From Saccharopolyspora indica (GTDB lineage Bacteria > Actinomycetota > Actinomycetes > Mycobacteriales > Pseudonocardiaceae), in NCBI RefSeq assembly GCF_027853965.1, contig NZ_JAQGLB010000021.1:62001-126000 (forward strand): 64,000 nucleotides of DNA, in the 5' to 3' direction. Positions 18,152 through 26,101 of this stretch are shown piece by piece (the first letter of the stretch is position 1; each line of letters begins with the position of its first letter). The translations under genes and the position numbers were made by a program. The notes under the pieces are model-generated. The model saw nothing but the letters and a program-made list of their open reading frames with translations. It was not told the origin of the DNA and did not search any database.

Positions 18152-19002
18152 TCCGGCTTCTGCGCGGCCTGCTTCATGCTGCGCGCGTTCATGCCGCCGA
18201 GCGAGTCCTCGCCCACCTCGGCGTTGTGGGCGTGCGCGAAGTGGTGCAGCCCGAAGGCCGAATCCATCCCGCTCTGCAGGCCCATCAGGTCCTCGGCCTG
18301 GTTGATCGCCTTCTTCGTCAGCGAGAGGCCGAACCCGGGCATCTGGGCGATGTTCGCGGCCAGCTCCAGCGTGCTGCTCGCCAGCTCCTCGCGCGGGACC
18401 ACCCGGTTGACCATGCCGACCTCGTAGGCGCGCTGCGCGGGCATCCGCCCGCCGGTGAACAGGAACTCCTTGGCGATCCGCGGCCCGAGCACCCAGGGGT
18501 GGGCGAAGTACTCGACGCCGGGAATTCCCATCCGCACCACCGGATCCGCGAAGAACGCGTCCTCGCTGGCCACGATCAGGTCGCACACCCAGGCCAGCAT
18601 CAGCCCACCCGCCACGCACGCGCCCTGCACCGAGGCGATCGCGGGCTTGGGCATCTCCCGCCACCGGCGGCACATGCCCAGGTAGACCTCCTGCTCGCGG
18701 GCGAAGCGCGACTCGCCGCCGGTGTGCCGGGTGTGGTCCCACCACAGGCCGGCCCGGCGCGGGTAGCTGACGTCGATGTCGCGCTCCGGCGAGCCGATGT
18801 CGTGGCCGGCGGAGAAGTGCTTGCCCGCTCCGGCCAGCACGATCACCTTGACCTCGTCGTCCTCGCAGGCCCGGTAGAAGGCGTCGTCGAGGGCGTAGGT
18901 CATCACGGAGTTCTGCGCGTTGCGGTAGTCCGGGCGGTTCATCGTCACCACGGCGACCTGGTCCCGGCGCTCGTAGGTCACGACCGCTTGCTCTGCTGCC
19001 AT
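18148..19002 (-). CDS. Enoyl-CoA hydratase/isomerase of the HIP operon
   Basis: 284 residues of the crotonase fold: NRPDYRNAQN, oxyanion strands AGAGKHFSAGHDIGS and QGACVAGGLMLAWVCDLIVAS, and catalytic-region GIPGVEYFAHPWVLG. It is about 30 residues longer than EchA20, with an insertion after DIGSPERDIDVS, so it is not the ring-D opening enzyme (that gene is at 25208). First gene of the operon with three FadE genes; the KstR2 box is 52 bp upstream. ATG at 19002 has GAGGAG upstream. Likely hydrates an enoyl-CoA made by the FadE31-33 set. Confidence 0.85.
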   Translation of the reverse strand: MAAEQAVVTYERRDQVAVVTMNRPDYRNAQNSVMTYALDDAFYRACEDDEVKVIVLAGAGKHFSAGHDIGSPERDIDVSYPRRAGLWWDHTRHTGGESRFAREQEVYLGMCRRWREMPKPAIASVQGACVAGGLMLAWVCDLIVASEDAFFADPVVRMGIPGVEYFAHPWVLGPRIAKEFLFTGGRMPAQRAYEVGMVNRVVPREELASSTLELAANIAQMPGFGLSLTKKAINQAEDLMGLQSGMDSAFGLHHFAHAHNAEVGEDSLGGMNARSMKQAAQKPE

Positions 19003-19054
19003 CGGCGCTCCTCGCTCGGCGTTGCGGTTGCGGCAGCTCGAAGATAGCCGAACA

Positions 19055-19068
19055 AGCAAGTGCTTGGT
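19055..19068. promoter_or_regulatory. KstR2-type operator between divergent HIP operons
   Basis: AGCAAGTGCTTGGT is a perfect match to AnCAAGnnCTTGnT. It is 52 bp upstream of the hydratase-FadE31 operon (minus strand) and 197 bp upstream of fadE30 (plus strand), so one site could control both. Confidence 0.85.
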
Positions 19069-19163
19069 AGAGTCCCGATCGCGGCGCCGCGACCGCGGTG
19101 GTGCGGGAGGCGGTCGGTTTCCGGCGAAATCGGCCTACGTGGCTCGGTTCCTGCAGGTGGTGG

Positions 19164-19209
19164 CCCGTGAGTACTTTGGGGTGCTATAGCCCCTCAAAGT
19201 ACTCACGGG
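19164..19209. repeat. CCGTGAG-family hairpin, copy 2, in the fadE30 leader
   Basis: Arms CCCGTGAGTACTTTGGGG and CCCCTCAAAGTACTCACGGG with GTGCTATAG between. Unlike other copies it does not follow a stop codon: it lies downstream of the KstR2 box and 57 bp upstream of fadE30, so transcripts from that box would carry it in the 5' leader. The flank CAGGTGGTGGC also precedes copies 3 and 4. Confidence 0.8.
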
Positions 19210-19265
19210 TCCTGACCAGTGGAAACGGAGCATCACCGCAGAGCCGCGTCGAGCGAGGAGGGTGC

Positions 19266-20441
19266 GTGGACCTCACCGACAACGCCGCGGAAGCGGCCTT
19301 CCGCCGCGAAGTGCGGGACTGGCTCGGCGAGCACCTGACGGGCGAGTTCGCCGCGGCCCGCGGGCTCGGCGGGCCCGGCAGCGAGCACGAGGGCTTCGAC
19401 GTGCGGCTGGCCTGGGACCGGCTGCTGGCCGAGCACGGCTGGACCTGCCTCGGCTGGCCCCGCGAGTTCGGCGGCCGCGAGGCCACCGTGCAGCAGCAGG
19501 TGATCTTCCACGAGGAGTACGCGCGGGCCAACGCGCCGGTGCGGGTCGGCCACATCGGCGAGGAGCTGCTCGGCCCCACGCTGATGGCCTTCGGCAGTCC
19601 CGAGCAGCAGCGCCGGTTCCTGCCCGGGATCGTCGGCGTCCGCGAGCTGTGGTGCCAGGGCTACTCCGAGCCCGGCGCCGGTTCCGACCTGGCCGGGGTC
19701 GCCACCACCGCGCACCTCGACGGCGACCAGTGGGTGCTCAACGGGCAGAAGGTGTGGACCTCGATGGCGCACCTGGCGGACTGGTGCTTCGTGCTGGCGC
19801 GCACCGATCCCGGGCAGCAGCGCCACCGCGGCCTGTCCTACCTGCTGGTGCCGATGGACCAGCCCGGCGTGCGGGTGCGGCCGATCGTGCAGCTGACCGG
19901 CACCTCGGAGTTCAACGAGGTGTTCTTCGACGACGCCCGCACAGATGCCGCCAACGTGGTCGGCGAGGTGGGCGCGGGCTGGCAGGTCGCGATGGGCACC
20001 CTCGGGTTCGAGCGCGGCATCGGCACCGTCGACCAGCAGGTCACCTTCCGCCGGGAGCTGGCCGGGATCGTCGAGCTGGCGCGGGAGAACGGCGCCATCG
20101 ACGATCCGGTGCTGCGCGATCGCATCGCCAGGGCCCAGGTCGACCTGGAGGCGCTGCGCTGCACGGTGTTCCGCACCCTGGGCTCCGACGGCCCGCCGGG
20201 CGCGGAGTCCTCGGTGGTGAAGCTGCTGTGGTCCACCCTGCACCGCGAACTCGGCGAGCTGGCGATGGACGTGGCAGGCGCCGGTGGTCTGCTGGCCGAG
20301 CGCGGACCCTACGAGCTCGACGCCTGGCAGCGGCTGTTCCTGTTCACCCGGGCCGACACGATCTACGGCGGCTCCAACGAGATCCAGCGCAACATCATCG
20401 CCGAGCGCGTCCTCGGCCTCCCGCGGGAGAGCCGGCCGTGA
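19266..20441 (+). CDS. fadE30: Acyl-CoA dehydrogenase FadE30
   Basis: 391 residues with a full acyl-CoA dehydrogenase layout: N-terminal VDLTDNAAEAAFRREVRDWL, CQGYSEPGAGSDLAGVATTA (about 135-155), and IYGGSNEIQRNIIAERVLGLPRESRP at the C-terminus. FadE30 (Rv3560c) dehydrogenates HIP-CoA, the first beta-oxidation step after FadD3. In mycobacteria it adjoins the SDR Rv3559c, as here. GTG at 19266 is preceded by GAGGAGGG. A leader cassette has been inserted between this gene and the SDR. Confidence 0.87.
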   Translation: MDLTDNAAEAAFRREVRDWLGEHLTGEFAAARGLGGPGSEHEGFDVRLAWDRLLAEHGWTCLGWPREFGGREATVQQQVIFHEEYARANAPVRVGHIGEELLGPTLMAFGSPEQQRRFLPGIVGVRELWCQGYSEPGAGSDLAGVATTAHLDGDQWVLNGQKVWTSMAHLADWCFVLARTDPGQQRHRGLSYLLVPMDQPGVRVRPIVQLTGTSEFNEVFFDDARTDAANVVGEVGAGWQVAMGTLGFERGIGTVDQQVTFRRELAGIVELARENGAIDDPVLRDRIARAQVDLEALRCTVFRTLGSDGPPGAESSVVKLLWSTLHRELGELAMDVAGAGGLLAERGPYELDAWQRLFLFTRADTIYGGSNEIQRNIIAERVLGLPRESRP

Positions 20442-20465
20442 CCGCACCAGGGGAGAAGATCTGGG

Positions 20466-20630
20466 ATAACACCCCCAGGACCGAGCCCTCCTCAACCGCA
20501 CCTCAGGGGACCGTGATGCAACCCAGCCACAAGAAACCGCACAACGCAAGAACGACACCAAACGCAACCACCACTGAAAAACGCGGAGAGGCGGGACTGT
20601 GACCACCACTGAAAATCACGGAGAGGCGGA
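20466..20630 (+). repeat. Leader cassette, copy A (fadE30-ipdF gap)
   Basis: Shares about 110 bp with copies at 36924, 49200 and 40395 (reverse). Key segments in order: AACCGCACCTCAGGGGACC, CAAGAAACCGC, CGCAACCACCACTG and CGGAGAGGCGG. Its tail (ACCACCACTGAAAA...CGGAGAGGCGG) is duplicated in tandem, giving two Shine-Dalgarno copies at 20584 and 20620. A 28-codon frame starting ATGCAACCCAGCC ends in a TGA that overlaps the GTG at 20599. The frame homologous to the 39-aa ORF of copy D is present but lacks a start codon. Confidence 0.85.
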
Positions 20631-20634
20631 CAGC

Positions 20635-21405
20635 ATGACCGCACCGCCCGCACACGGGCTGCTCACCGGCAAGACCGCGGTGGTCACCGCCGCCGCAGGC
20701 ACCGGGATCGGCTCCGCCGTGGCCCGCCGGATGCTGGAGGAGGGCGCGCAGGTGCTGATCAGCGACCGGCACGAGCGCCGCCTGGAGGCCACCCGTGCCG
20801 AACTCGCGCAGCTGCCCGGCGCGAAGGTCACCGCGGTGCCCTGCGACGTCACCGACGAGTCCCAGGTGCAGCGCATGTTCGACGCCGCCACCAGCGCATT
20901 CGGGCAGGTCGACGTGGTGGTGAACAACGCGGGCCTCGGCGGCACCGCCTCCATCCTGGAGATGACCGACGAGCAGTGGGACAAGGTCCTCGACGTCACG
21001 CTGAACGGCACCTTCCGCTGCACCCGCGCGGCGGTGCGGCTGTTCCGCGACCAGGGCAACGCCGGGGTGGTGGTCAACAACGCCTCGGTGGTCGGCTGGC
21101 GCGCGCAGGCCGGTCAGGCGCACTACGCGGCGGCCAAAGCGGGCGTGATGGCTCTGACCCGCTGCGCGGCGCTGGACGCGGCGGCGCTGGGCGTGCGCAT
21201 CAACGCCGTGGCGCCGAGCCTGGTGATGCACGAGAACCTGGCGAAGGTGACCTCCGACGAGCTGCTGACCGAGCTCACCGGGCGCGAGGCCTTCGGCCGC
21301 TCCGCGCAGCCGTGGGAGGTGGCCAACGTGATCGTCTTCCTGGCCAGCGACTACTCGACCTACCTGACCGGCGAGGTCATCTCGGTCAGCAACCAGCACC
21401 CCTGA
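20635..21405 (+). CDS. ipdF: SDR dehydrogenase, IpdF-like
   Basis: 256 residues of the classical SDR family: TAAAGTGIGSAVA cofactor motif (variant of TGxxxGxG, about residues 17-29), NNAG (about 93-96), and catalytic S-Y-K seen as NNASVVGW...HYAAAKAG. The C-terminal EVISVSNQHP and position after fadE30 match Rv3559c (IpdF), proposed to oxidise a hydroxylated HIP-CoA intermediate to the ketone. ATG at 20635 is preferred (GGAGAGG nine bases upstream); GTG at 20599 would add 12 residues encoded by the duplicated tail of the leader cassette. Confidence 0.83.
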   Translation: MTAPPAHGLLTGKTAVVTAAAGTGIGSAVARRMLEEGAQVLISDRHERRLEATRAELAQLPGAKVTAVPCDVTDESQVQRMFDAATSAFGQVDVVVNNAGLGGTASILEMTDEQWDKVLDVTLNGTFRCTRAAVRLFRDQGNAGVVVNNASVVGWRAQAGQAHYAAAKAGVMALTRCAALDAAALGVRINAVAPSLVMHENLAKVTSDELLTELTGREAFGRSAQPWEVANVIVFLASDYSTYLTGEVISVSNQHP

Positions 21406-21444
21406 CCCCACGAGCTGCGAGAACACCCGCCGCGCCAGGGCGGT

Positions 21445-21505
21445 GGTCAATTTCGTACGAAATTGACCGGCACCCGGGTGAACGTCGATTTCGTACGAAA
21501 TCGAC
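21445..21505. repeat. GTCAATTTCGT palindrome, copies 2 and 3 in tandem
   Basis: 21445-21468 is a perfect 24-bp version (GGTCAATTTCGT plus reverse complement); 21484-21505 is a variant with GTCGATTTCGT halves, both arms changed together so symmetry is kept. They lie in the 165-bp gap between the ipdF-like gene and kstR2. CACCCGGGTGAAC separates the two units. Confidence 0.85.
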
Positions 21506-21570
21506 CGCTCCCCGGGTGACGGGGACACCTCCGTGGGGCTCGATGAGGACGGCTTTGAGAGGATTGTGCC

Positions 21571-22206
21571 GTGGTATCGACCAAGCGCTTGTCCAGCCGG
21601 AACCGCCCCGCGCGGGAGTCCGGTTCCGAACGGCGTGCCGAGCTGCTGGCCATCGCCGCCGAGCTGTTCGCCACCCGCGGGTTCCTCGCCACCACGGTGC
21701 GCGACATCGCCGACGCCGCGGGCATCCTCTCCGGCAGCCTGTACCACCACTTCGACTCCAAGGAGTCGATGGTCGACGAGATCCTGCGCGCCTTCCTGGA
21801 CGACCAGCGCCGCACCAACGAGCAGGTGCTGCGGGAGGCCCCCGACCCGCGCACCGCGATCACCGAGCTGGTCCGGCAGTCCTTCGCCGCGATGCAGAAG
21901 CACCGCGCGGCCATCGCGATCTTCCAGAACGAGTCGAAGTACCTCGAACAGCTGGAGCGCTTCGACTACCTGACGCAGGCGGCCAACGACTTCGAGCGCA
22001 CCTGGATCCGGGTGCTCCAGGACGGCCAGCGCGCCGGGGTCTTCCGCGCCGACCTCAACGTCAAGCTGGCCTACCGGTTCATCCGCGACATGGTGTGGAC
22101 GACGGTGCACTGGTACAACCCGCGCGGCAAGCTCACCTCCTCGGCCATCGCGGACCAGTACGTCAAGATCCTCTGCGAGGGGATCGCAGAACCGGAGAAG
22201 CCGTAG
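21571..22206 (+). CDS. kstR2: TetR-family repressor KstR2
   Basis: 211 residues. The helix-turn-helix RRAELLAIAAELFATRGFLATTVRDIADAAGILSGSLYHHFDSKESMVDEILRAFL and the C-terminal FIRDMVWTTVHWYNPRGKLT match mycobacterial KstR2 (Rv3557c), which represses HIP genes and is released by HIP-CoA. GTG at 21571 has GAGGA seven bases upstream. A KstR2-like box lies only nine bases into the frame, so a TTG at 21589 is a possible shorter start and autoregulation is likely. Followed by a structured repeat and the convergent ipdC. Confidence 0.92.
   Translation: MVSTKRLSSRNRPARESGSERRAELLAIAAELFATRGFLATTVRDIADAAGILSGSLYHHFDSKESMVDEILRAFLDDQRRTNEQVLREAPDPRTAITELVRQSFAAMQKHRAAIAIFQNESKYLEQLERFDYLTQAANDFERTWIRVLQDGQRAGVFRADLNVKLAYRFIRDMVWTTVHWYNPRGKLTSSAIADQYVKILCEGIAEPEKP
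21580..21593. promoter_or_regulatory. KstR2-type operator overlapping the kstR2 start
   Basis: ACCAAGCGCTTGTC matches AnCAAGnnCTTGnT except for the last base. Position within codons 4-8 of the annotated frame suggests roadblock autoregulation or a downstream true start. Confidence 0.6.
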
Positions 22207-22213
22207 GTTTCCA

Positions 22214-22412
22214 GGCTCGTTTTGCGTGGCGGTGCGAGTGGCGGCCCCCTGCGGGAGTTACAGCGCCCGCCTGGACTCCGGGATCCCGGTCTTATGTATG
22301 TCCGATACACGGCGAGCGGGCTGTCCTCGCCAGGCGAACGCTGAGAACCCGCGGCGGTGCAAGCGCCGAGGGTGGGCTAAACGCCTCCGGCGTTTCAAGA
22401 CAAAGAACTGCA
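22214..22412 (+). repeat. Structured dispersed repeat, copy 2 (full length)
   Basis: Occupies the gap between the convergent kstR2 and ipdC stops. It matches the reverse complement of copy 1 over the whole length. The terminal hairpin here is AAACGCC-TCC-GGCGTTT: different bases from copy 1 (AAGCGGC/GCCGCTT) but still fully paired, which points to a conserved RNA or cruciform structure. Confidence 0.85.
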
Positions 22413-22421
22413 GGAAGAGGT

Positions 22422-23483
22422 TCAGGTACCGCTGAGTCCAGAGAGCCTGCCCGCGGCTTCGGTGACGATGCGGTCGATCAGCTCCTCGCAGCTGGGCAGC
22501 TCGTCGATCATCCCGACGACCTGTCCGGCGGGCAGCACACCGGCGCCGGGGCGGCCGTCGACCAGCGCCGACTTGATCAGCATCGGGGTGTTGGCGGCCA
22601 GCAGCACGCGGCTCAGCGGGAGCTTCTGGTTCCGGCGCATGGCCAGGCCGTCGGTGATGAGCTGCCGCCAGCTCATGCCGGTCAGCGACTTGAACGCCAC
22701 CGCCTGCCGCAGCGCGTCGGGCAGCCTGCGCAGCAGGCCCCGGGACTCGGCAGCCTCGGTCAGGTCGGTGCGCAGCATCCGGTGCGGCATCCCGTCGACC
22801 CGCGAGGTCACCACCGTGTCGGACACCGAAGCGTCCAAGTAGGACTGCTGGACCTCGCGCGGCACGCGGCTGTCGGAGGTGAGCAGGAACCGGGTGCCCA
22901 TCGCGACGCCCGCCGCGCCGTAGCACAGCGCGGCGGCCAGACCGCGTCCGTCGAAGAACCCGCCCGCGGCGATCACGGGGATGTCCACCGCGTCGACCAC
23001 CTGCGGCAGCAGCAGCGTGGTGGCCACCGCACCGGTGTGCCCGCCGCCCTCACCGCCCTGCACCAGCACCGCGTCCGCGCCCCAGGCCGCGACCTTCTCG
23101 GCGTGCCGCCGCGCGCCGATGGACGGGATCACCACGACGCCGGCGTCCTTGAGCTTGCCGATCAGCCGCTGGCTCGGCGCCAGCGCGAAGGACGCGACGC
23201 GGACCTGCTCGCGGATGAGCAGGTCCACGCGCTCCTCGGCGTCGGAGGCATCGGCGCGCAGGTTCACGCCGAAGGGGTTGTCCGTGCGCTCCTTGACCTC
23301 GCGCACCGCGTCGGCCAGCTGCGGCAGCGTCATCGTCGCCGAGGCCAGGACGCCCAGGCCGCCCGCCCGCGCGGTGGCCGACACCAGGCTGGGACCGGCG
23401 ACCCAGCCCATCCCCGTCTGCACCACGGGGTGGCGCACGCCGGTGAGGTCGCACAGCGGGGTGCGCAGGACCTGCTCGATCAC
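22422..23483 (-). CDS. ipdC: Flavin-dependent reductase IpdC (NPD-like)
   Basis: 353 residues of the nitronate monooxygenase/2-nitropropane dioxygenase-like TIM-barrel family: PVVQTGMGWVAGPSLVSATARAGGLGVLAS at the N-terminus, VQGGEGGGHTG and GFFDGRGLAAALCYGAAGVAMGTRFLLT for FMN phosphate binding. Length and operon place (after ipdA-ipdB) match mycobacterial IpdC (Rv3553), an NADH/FMN-dependent enzyme acting on a HIP-CoA derivative before ring D opening. The GTG start overlaps the ipdB stop (GTGA). Confidence 0.9.
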   Translation of the reverse strand: MIEQVLRTPLCDLTGVRHPVVQTGMGWVAGPSLVSATARAGGLGVLASATMTLPQLADAVREVKERTDNPFGVNLRADASDAEERVDLLIREQVRVASFALAPSQRLIGKLKDAGVVVIPSIGARRHAEKVAAWGADAVLVQGGEGGGHTGAVATTLLLPQVVDAVDIPVIAAGGFFDGRGLAAALCYGAAGVAMGTRFLLTSDSRVPREVQQSYLDASVSDTVVTSRVDGMPHRMLRTDLTEAAESRGLLRRLPDALRQAVAFKSLTGMSWRQLITDGLAMRRNQKLPLSRVLLAANTPMLIKSALVDGRPGAGVLPAGQVVGMIDELPSCEELIDRIVTEAAGRLSGLSGT

Positions 23484-24220
23484 GCCGGGACCTCCTGGTC
23501 GCGCAGGTTCCGCGGGTCGATGGTCCCGCGGATCAGCTCCAGCTCCTGGTCGGTCGGCAGCCGGGTCTCGGCGACGTCGTCCACCGCGAGCTCGAAGCCG
23601 GTCCGCGACTGCACGTCGGCGACGTCGACGCCCGGGTGCACCGAGCGCAGCCGCATGCTGCTGTCCGGGCCGGTGAAGTCCAGCACAGCCAGATCGGTCA
23701 CCACCACCCGCACGTCGTGGAACCGCGCGCCGACCTGCCGCGCCCGGTCGTGCCCGATCCCGGACACCAGGTCGACCGACTCCACGAACACCCGCTCGCT
23801 GTGCTTGGCGACCCAGTAGTTCGTGGTGTGGTTGACCGAGTTGCCCGGAGCGCCGCGCACCCCGATCAGCTGGACCTTCGGCCGGTCCCACGGGCCGATG
23901 CGGGAGATGTTCTGGTTGCCGTAGCGGTCCACCTGGGAGGCGCCCATCATGACCCGCCGCCGTCCGCCGGCGAGCATGTCCAGCACCCGGCCGTAGGGCA
24001 TCCAGCCCTCCACCGGGCTGCTGGACTCCTCGCCCAGCGCGGTCGTCGCGGACAGCAGCATCGCCTCGCCGTCGGTGAGCAGCAGGTCCGGCGCGGTGGT
24101 CAGCCGCGCCAGCCGGGCGCCGATCGACGGGATCGTCCCGAACGGCGAGGCCAGCGCGGCCCCGGCGTCCTGCCAGGTGTCGGCGCAGGCGACGGCGCAC
24201 ACTTCAGCTCTGGTGATCAT
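23480..24220 (-). CDS. ipdB: Ring-C hydrolase beta subunit IpdB
   Basis: 246 residues of the CoA-transferase-like family, matching IpdB (Rv3552): SPFGTIPSIGARLARLTTAPDLLLTDGEAMLL, VMMGASQVDRYGNQNISRIG and HTTNYWVAKHSERVFVESVD. IpdAB hydrolytically opens steroid ring C (COCHEA-CoA hydrolase) although it is built like a CoA transferase. ATG at 24220. Unlike the usual overlap, a 112-bp gap separates it from ipdA; the gap holds a CCGTGAG-family hairpin and an imperfect GATTTCGCGCGAAATC palindrome. Confidence 0.92.
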   Translation of the reverse strand: MITRAEVCAVACADTWQDAGAALASPFGTIPSIGARLARLTTAPDLLLTDGEAMLLSATTALGEESSSPVEGWMPYGRVLDMLAGGRRRVMMGASQVDRYGNQNISRIGPWDRPKVQLIGVRGAPGNSVNHTTNYWVAKHSERVFVESVDLVSGIGHDRARQVGARFHDVRVVVTDLAVLDFTGPDSSMRLRSVHPGVDVADVQSRTGFELAVDDVAETRLPTDQELELIRGTIDPRNLRDQEVPA

Positions 24221-24293
24221 GCGGAGATCCCCTCGGTCTCTGGGCGATTTCGCGCGAAATCGCGTTCCTTGGCTCCCTTTCCGCTGGTGGTGG

Positions 24294-24339
24294 CCCGTGA
24301 GTGTTTTGCGGTGCTATAGCACCTCAAAGCACTCACGGG
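24294..24339. terminator. CCGTGAG-family hairpin, copy 3, between ipdA and ipdB
   Basis: Arms CCCGTGAGTGTTTTGCGG and CCTCAAAGCACTCACGGG around GTGCTATAGCA. The TGA stop of ipdA lies in one arm. As a hairpin between two subunits of one enzyme it could attenuate ipdB or stabilise the ipdA message rather than fully terminate. Confidence 0.75.
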
Positions 24340-25208
24340 TTCTGACCGGCGGATTCCTGGGCGTGGAAGGCGGCGACGGCCTTCTGGTAGGTCTGCTCGT
24401 CGCCGTCGAGGAACTGGGCGCGGAAGGCTTCCCACGCCTCGGGTTTCGCGCTGGCCGCGTAGTGCCGCTGGAACGCCTCGTCGCGGCCGTAGTCCGGCGC
24501 GCAGCTGGTGAAGTGCGCGCCGTTGGGGGTTTCGACCACGCCATCGGTGTGCGTGCGGTTGAGCAGCAAGGACTGCGGCGGCCCGTTCTCCAGCAGGCGC
24601 TCGGTCGGCACGATCTCCTCGCAGCTGACGTAGCTGCGCTGCGCCGCCGCGCACATCAGGTCGTCGAAGTACGGGTCCGGGCCGAGGTACTGGGCGCTGC
24701 CGTAGCGGTCGGCGCGGTTGAGGTGCACCAGCGCGACGTCGAGCTGGAGCGCGGGCATCGCGACGAGCTCCTCGCCGTCGGCGTACGGCGAGGTCACCGT
24801 GCGCAGGTCGGGGTTGAGCGCCATCACGTCCGATCCCAGGCCCGCTCGGGTCGGCAGGAACGGCAGCCGCGCGGCCGCGGCGCGCAGCCCCGCCAGCACC
24901 ATGCCCTCGTCGTACTCGGCGACCTCCAGCTCGCCGCGCTGCCGGGCGGCGCGGAAGTGCGGGTCGAGCGGGACGGAGTCCAGCGAGACGAACCCGTGCA
25001 CCAGCTTGCGGAGCTTGCCCGCGGCGCAGAGCAGGCCGACGTCCGGGCCGCCGTAGGAGACCAGCGTCAGATCCCGCAGCGGAGACCGCAGGATCGCGCG
25101 GACCAGCGCCATCGGCTTGCGTCGCGAGCCCCAGCCGCCGATGCCGATGGTCATGCCATCGGACAGCCCGGCGACCACCTCGTCGGCGGTGAGCACCTTG
25201 TCCTGCAC
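24333..25208 (-). CDS. ipdA: Ring-C hydrolase alpha subunit IpdA
   Basis: 291 residues, CoA-transferase alpha-like, matching IpdA (Rv3551): SDGMTIGIGGWGSRRKPMALVRAILRSPLRDLTLVSYGGPDVGLLCAAGK at the N-terminus, LVAMPALQLDVALVHLNRADRYGSAQYLG (about 175-205) and the C-terminal AHFTSCAPDYGRDEAFQRHYA. With IpdB it hydrolyses ring C of the steroid-derived CoA ester. The GTG start shares its first base with the echA20 stop. The stop is inside the hairpin at 24294. Confidence 0.92.
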   Translation of the reverse strand: MQDKVLTADEVVAGLSDGMTIGIGGWGSRRKPMALVRAILRSPLRDLTLVSYGGPDVGLLCAAGKLRKLVHGFVSLDSVPLDPHFRAARQRGELEVAEYDEGMVLAGLRAAAARLPFLPTRAGLGSDVMALNPDLRTVTSPYADGEELVAMPALQLDVALVHLNRADRYGSAQYLGPDPYFDDLMCAAAQRSYVSCEEIVPTERLLENGPPQSLLLNRTHTDGVVETPNGAHFTSCAPDYGRDEAFQRHYAASAKPEAWEAFRAQFLDGDEQTYQKAVAAFHAQESAGQNP

Positions 25209-25966
25209 TACGACTCCTTCTTCGGTCCGTTGTGGACGAACTCGTCCCTGGCCCGGTCGCTGACACCGGAGAGGTTGAGCTCGAAGGTGAAGCCCTGCTC
25301 GAACCGGTAGCTGCGGTTGACGTCGACCGGATCGATGCCGTTGAGCGATTCCTTGGCCTTGCGGACCACCAGCGGATCCTTGTCCGCGATCTCCTCGGCC
25401 AGCGCGACCGCCGCGTCGGTCAGCTCCTCGCGCGGCACCACCTGCCACACCGAGCCGAAGTGCAGCAGCTGCTGCGCGGTCACCGAGCGGCCCGTGTAGA
25501 ACATGGCGCGCATCATGTGCTGCGGCACCAGCCGGGACAGGTGGGTGGCGGCGCCGAGCGCACCGCGGTCGACCTCGGGCAGGCCGAAGGTGGCGTCCTC
25601 GGAGGCGATGATGACGTCGGAGTTGCCGACCAGGCCGATCCCGCCGCCCAGGCAGAACCCGTGCACCGCGCTGATCACCGGTACCGGGCACTCGTAGACG
25701 GCCTTGAACGCCGCGTAGCAGCCGTGGTTGACCTCGACGAGCTTGGTGTGGCCGGGATCGGCGGCGATCTCCTTGATGTCCACGCCCGCGTTGAAGCCGC
25801 GCCCGGCGGCCTGCAGCACCACGGCCCGGGTTTGCGGATCGGCGCCCGCGGTGTTCAGCGCCTCGGCGAGTTCGTGCCATCCCCGCACCGGGAGCGCGTT
25901 CACCGGGGGATGGTCGACGGTCAGGACGACGACCCCGCGGGGTCGGTGTTCGATGTGCGTGCCCAT
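25208..25966 (-). CDS. echA20: Ring-D hydrolase EchA20 (crotonase family)
   Basis: 252 residues of the crotonase fold: VDHPPVNALP, GRGFNAGVDIKEI and HGFCLGGGIGLVGNSDVIIASEDATFGLPEVDRGALGAATHLSRLVP, nearly the whole signature of mycobacterial EchA20 (Rv3550), which hydrolyses ring D of the HIP-derived CoA ester. C-terminal SYRFEQGFTFELNLSGVSDRARDEFV also fits. First gene of the echA20-ipdA-ipdB-ipdC operon; a KstR2 box lies 12 bp upstream. ATG at 25966. Confidence 0.93.
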   Translation of the reverse strand: MGTHIEHRPRGVVVLTVDHPPVNALPVRGWHELAEALNTAGADPQTRAVVLQAAGRGFNAGVDIKEIAADPGHTKLVEVNHGCYAAFKAVYECPVPVISAVHGFCLGGGIGLVGNSDVIIASEDATFGLPEVDRGALGAATHLSRLVPQHMMRAMFYTGRSVTAQQLLHFGSVWQVVPREELTDAAVALAEEIADKDPLVVRKAKESLNGIDPVDVNRSYRFEQGFTFELNLSGVSDRARDEFVHNGPKKES

Positions 25967-25978
25967 GACACCTGCCAA

Positions 25979-25992
25979 ACCTAGCACTTGTT
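25979..25992. promoter_or_regulatory. KstR2-type operator between echA20 and the SDR gene
   Basis: On the minus strand AACAAGTGCTAGGT matches AnCAAGnnCTTGnT with one mismatch (CTAG for CTTG). It lies in the 135-bp divergent promoter region and may control both echA20-ipdABC and the SDR at 26102. Confidence 0.75.
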
Positions 25993-26101
25993 TGGTTGGG
26001 TTGTTACCGTAGCAACATCCGAGGACGCCCCGCCAGCACCGGAATCGCACCGGCGCCGGGACGCCTCGGTCCGGGTGTCTGGTGTGGACGGGAGGCAGCA
26101 G

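Noticed and set aside
18148-19002. Calling this hydratase EchA20
   Set aside because: It is longer and lacks the EchA20 signature found clearly at 25208-25966.
21445-21505. CRISPR-like array from tandem palindromes
   Set aside because: Only two units, themselves palindromic, with a 15-bp spacer and no cas genes.
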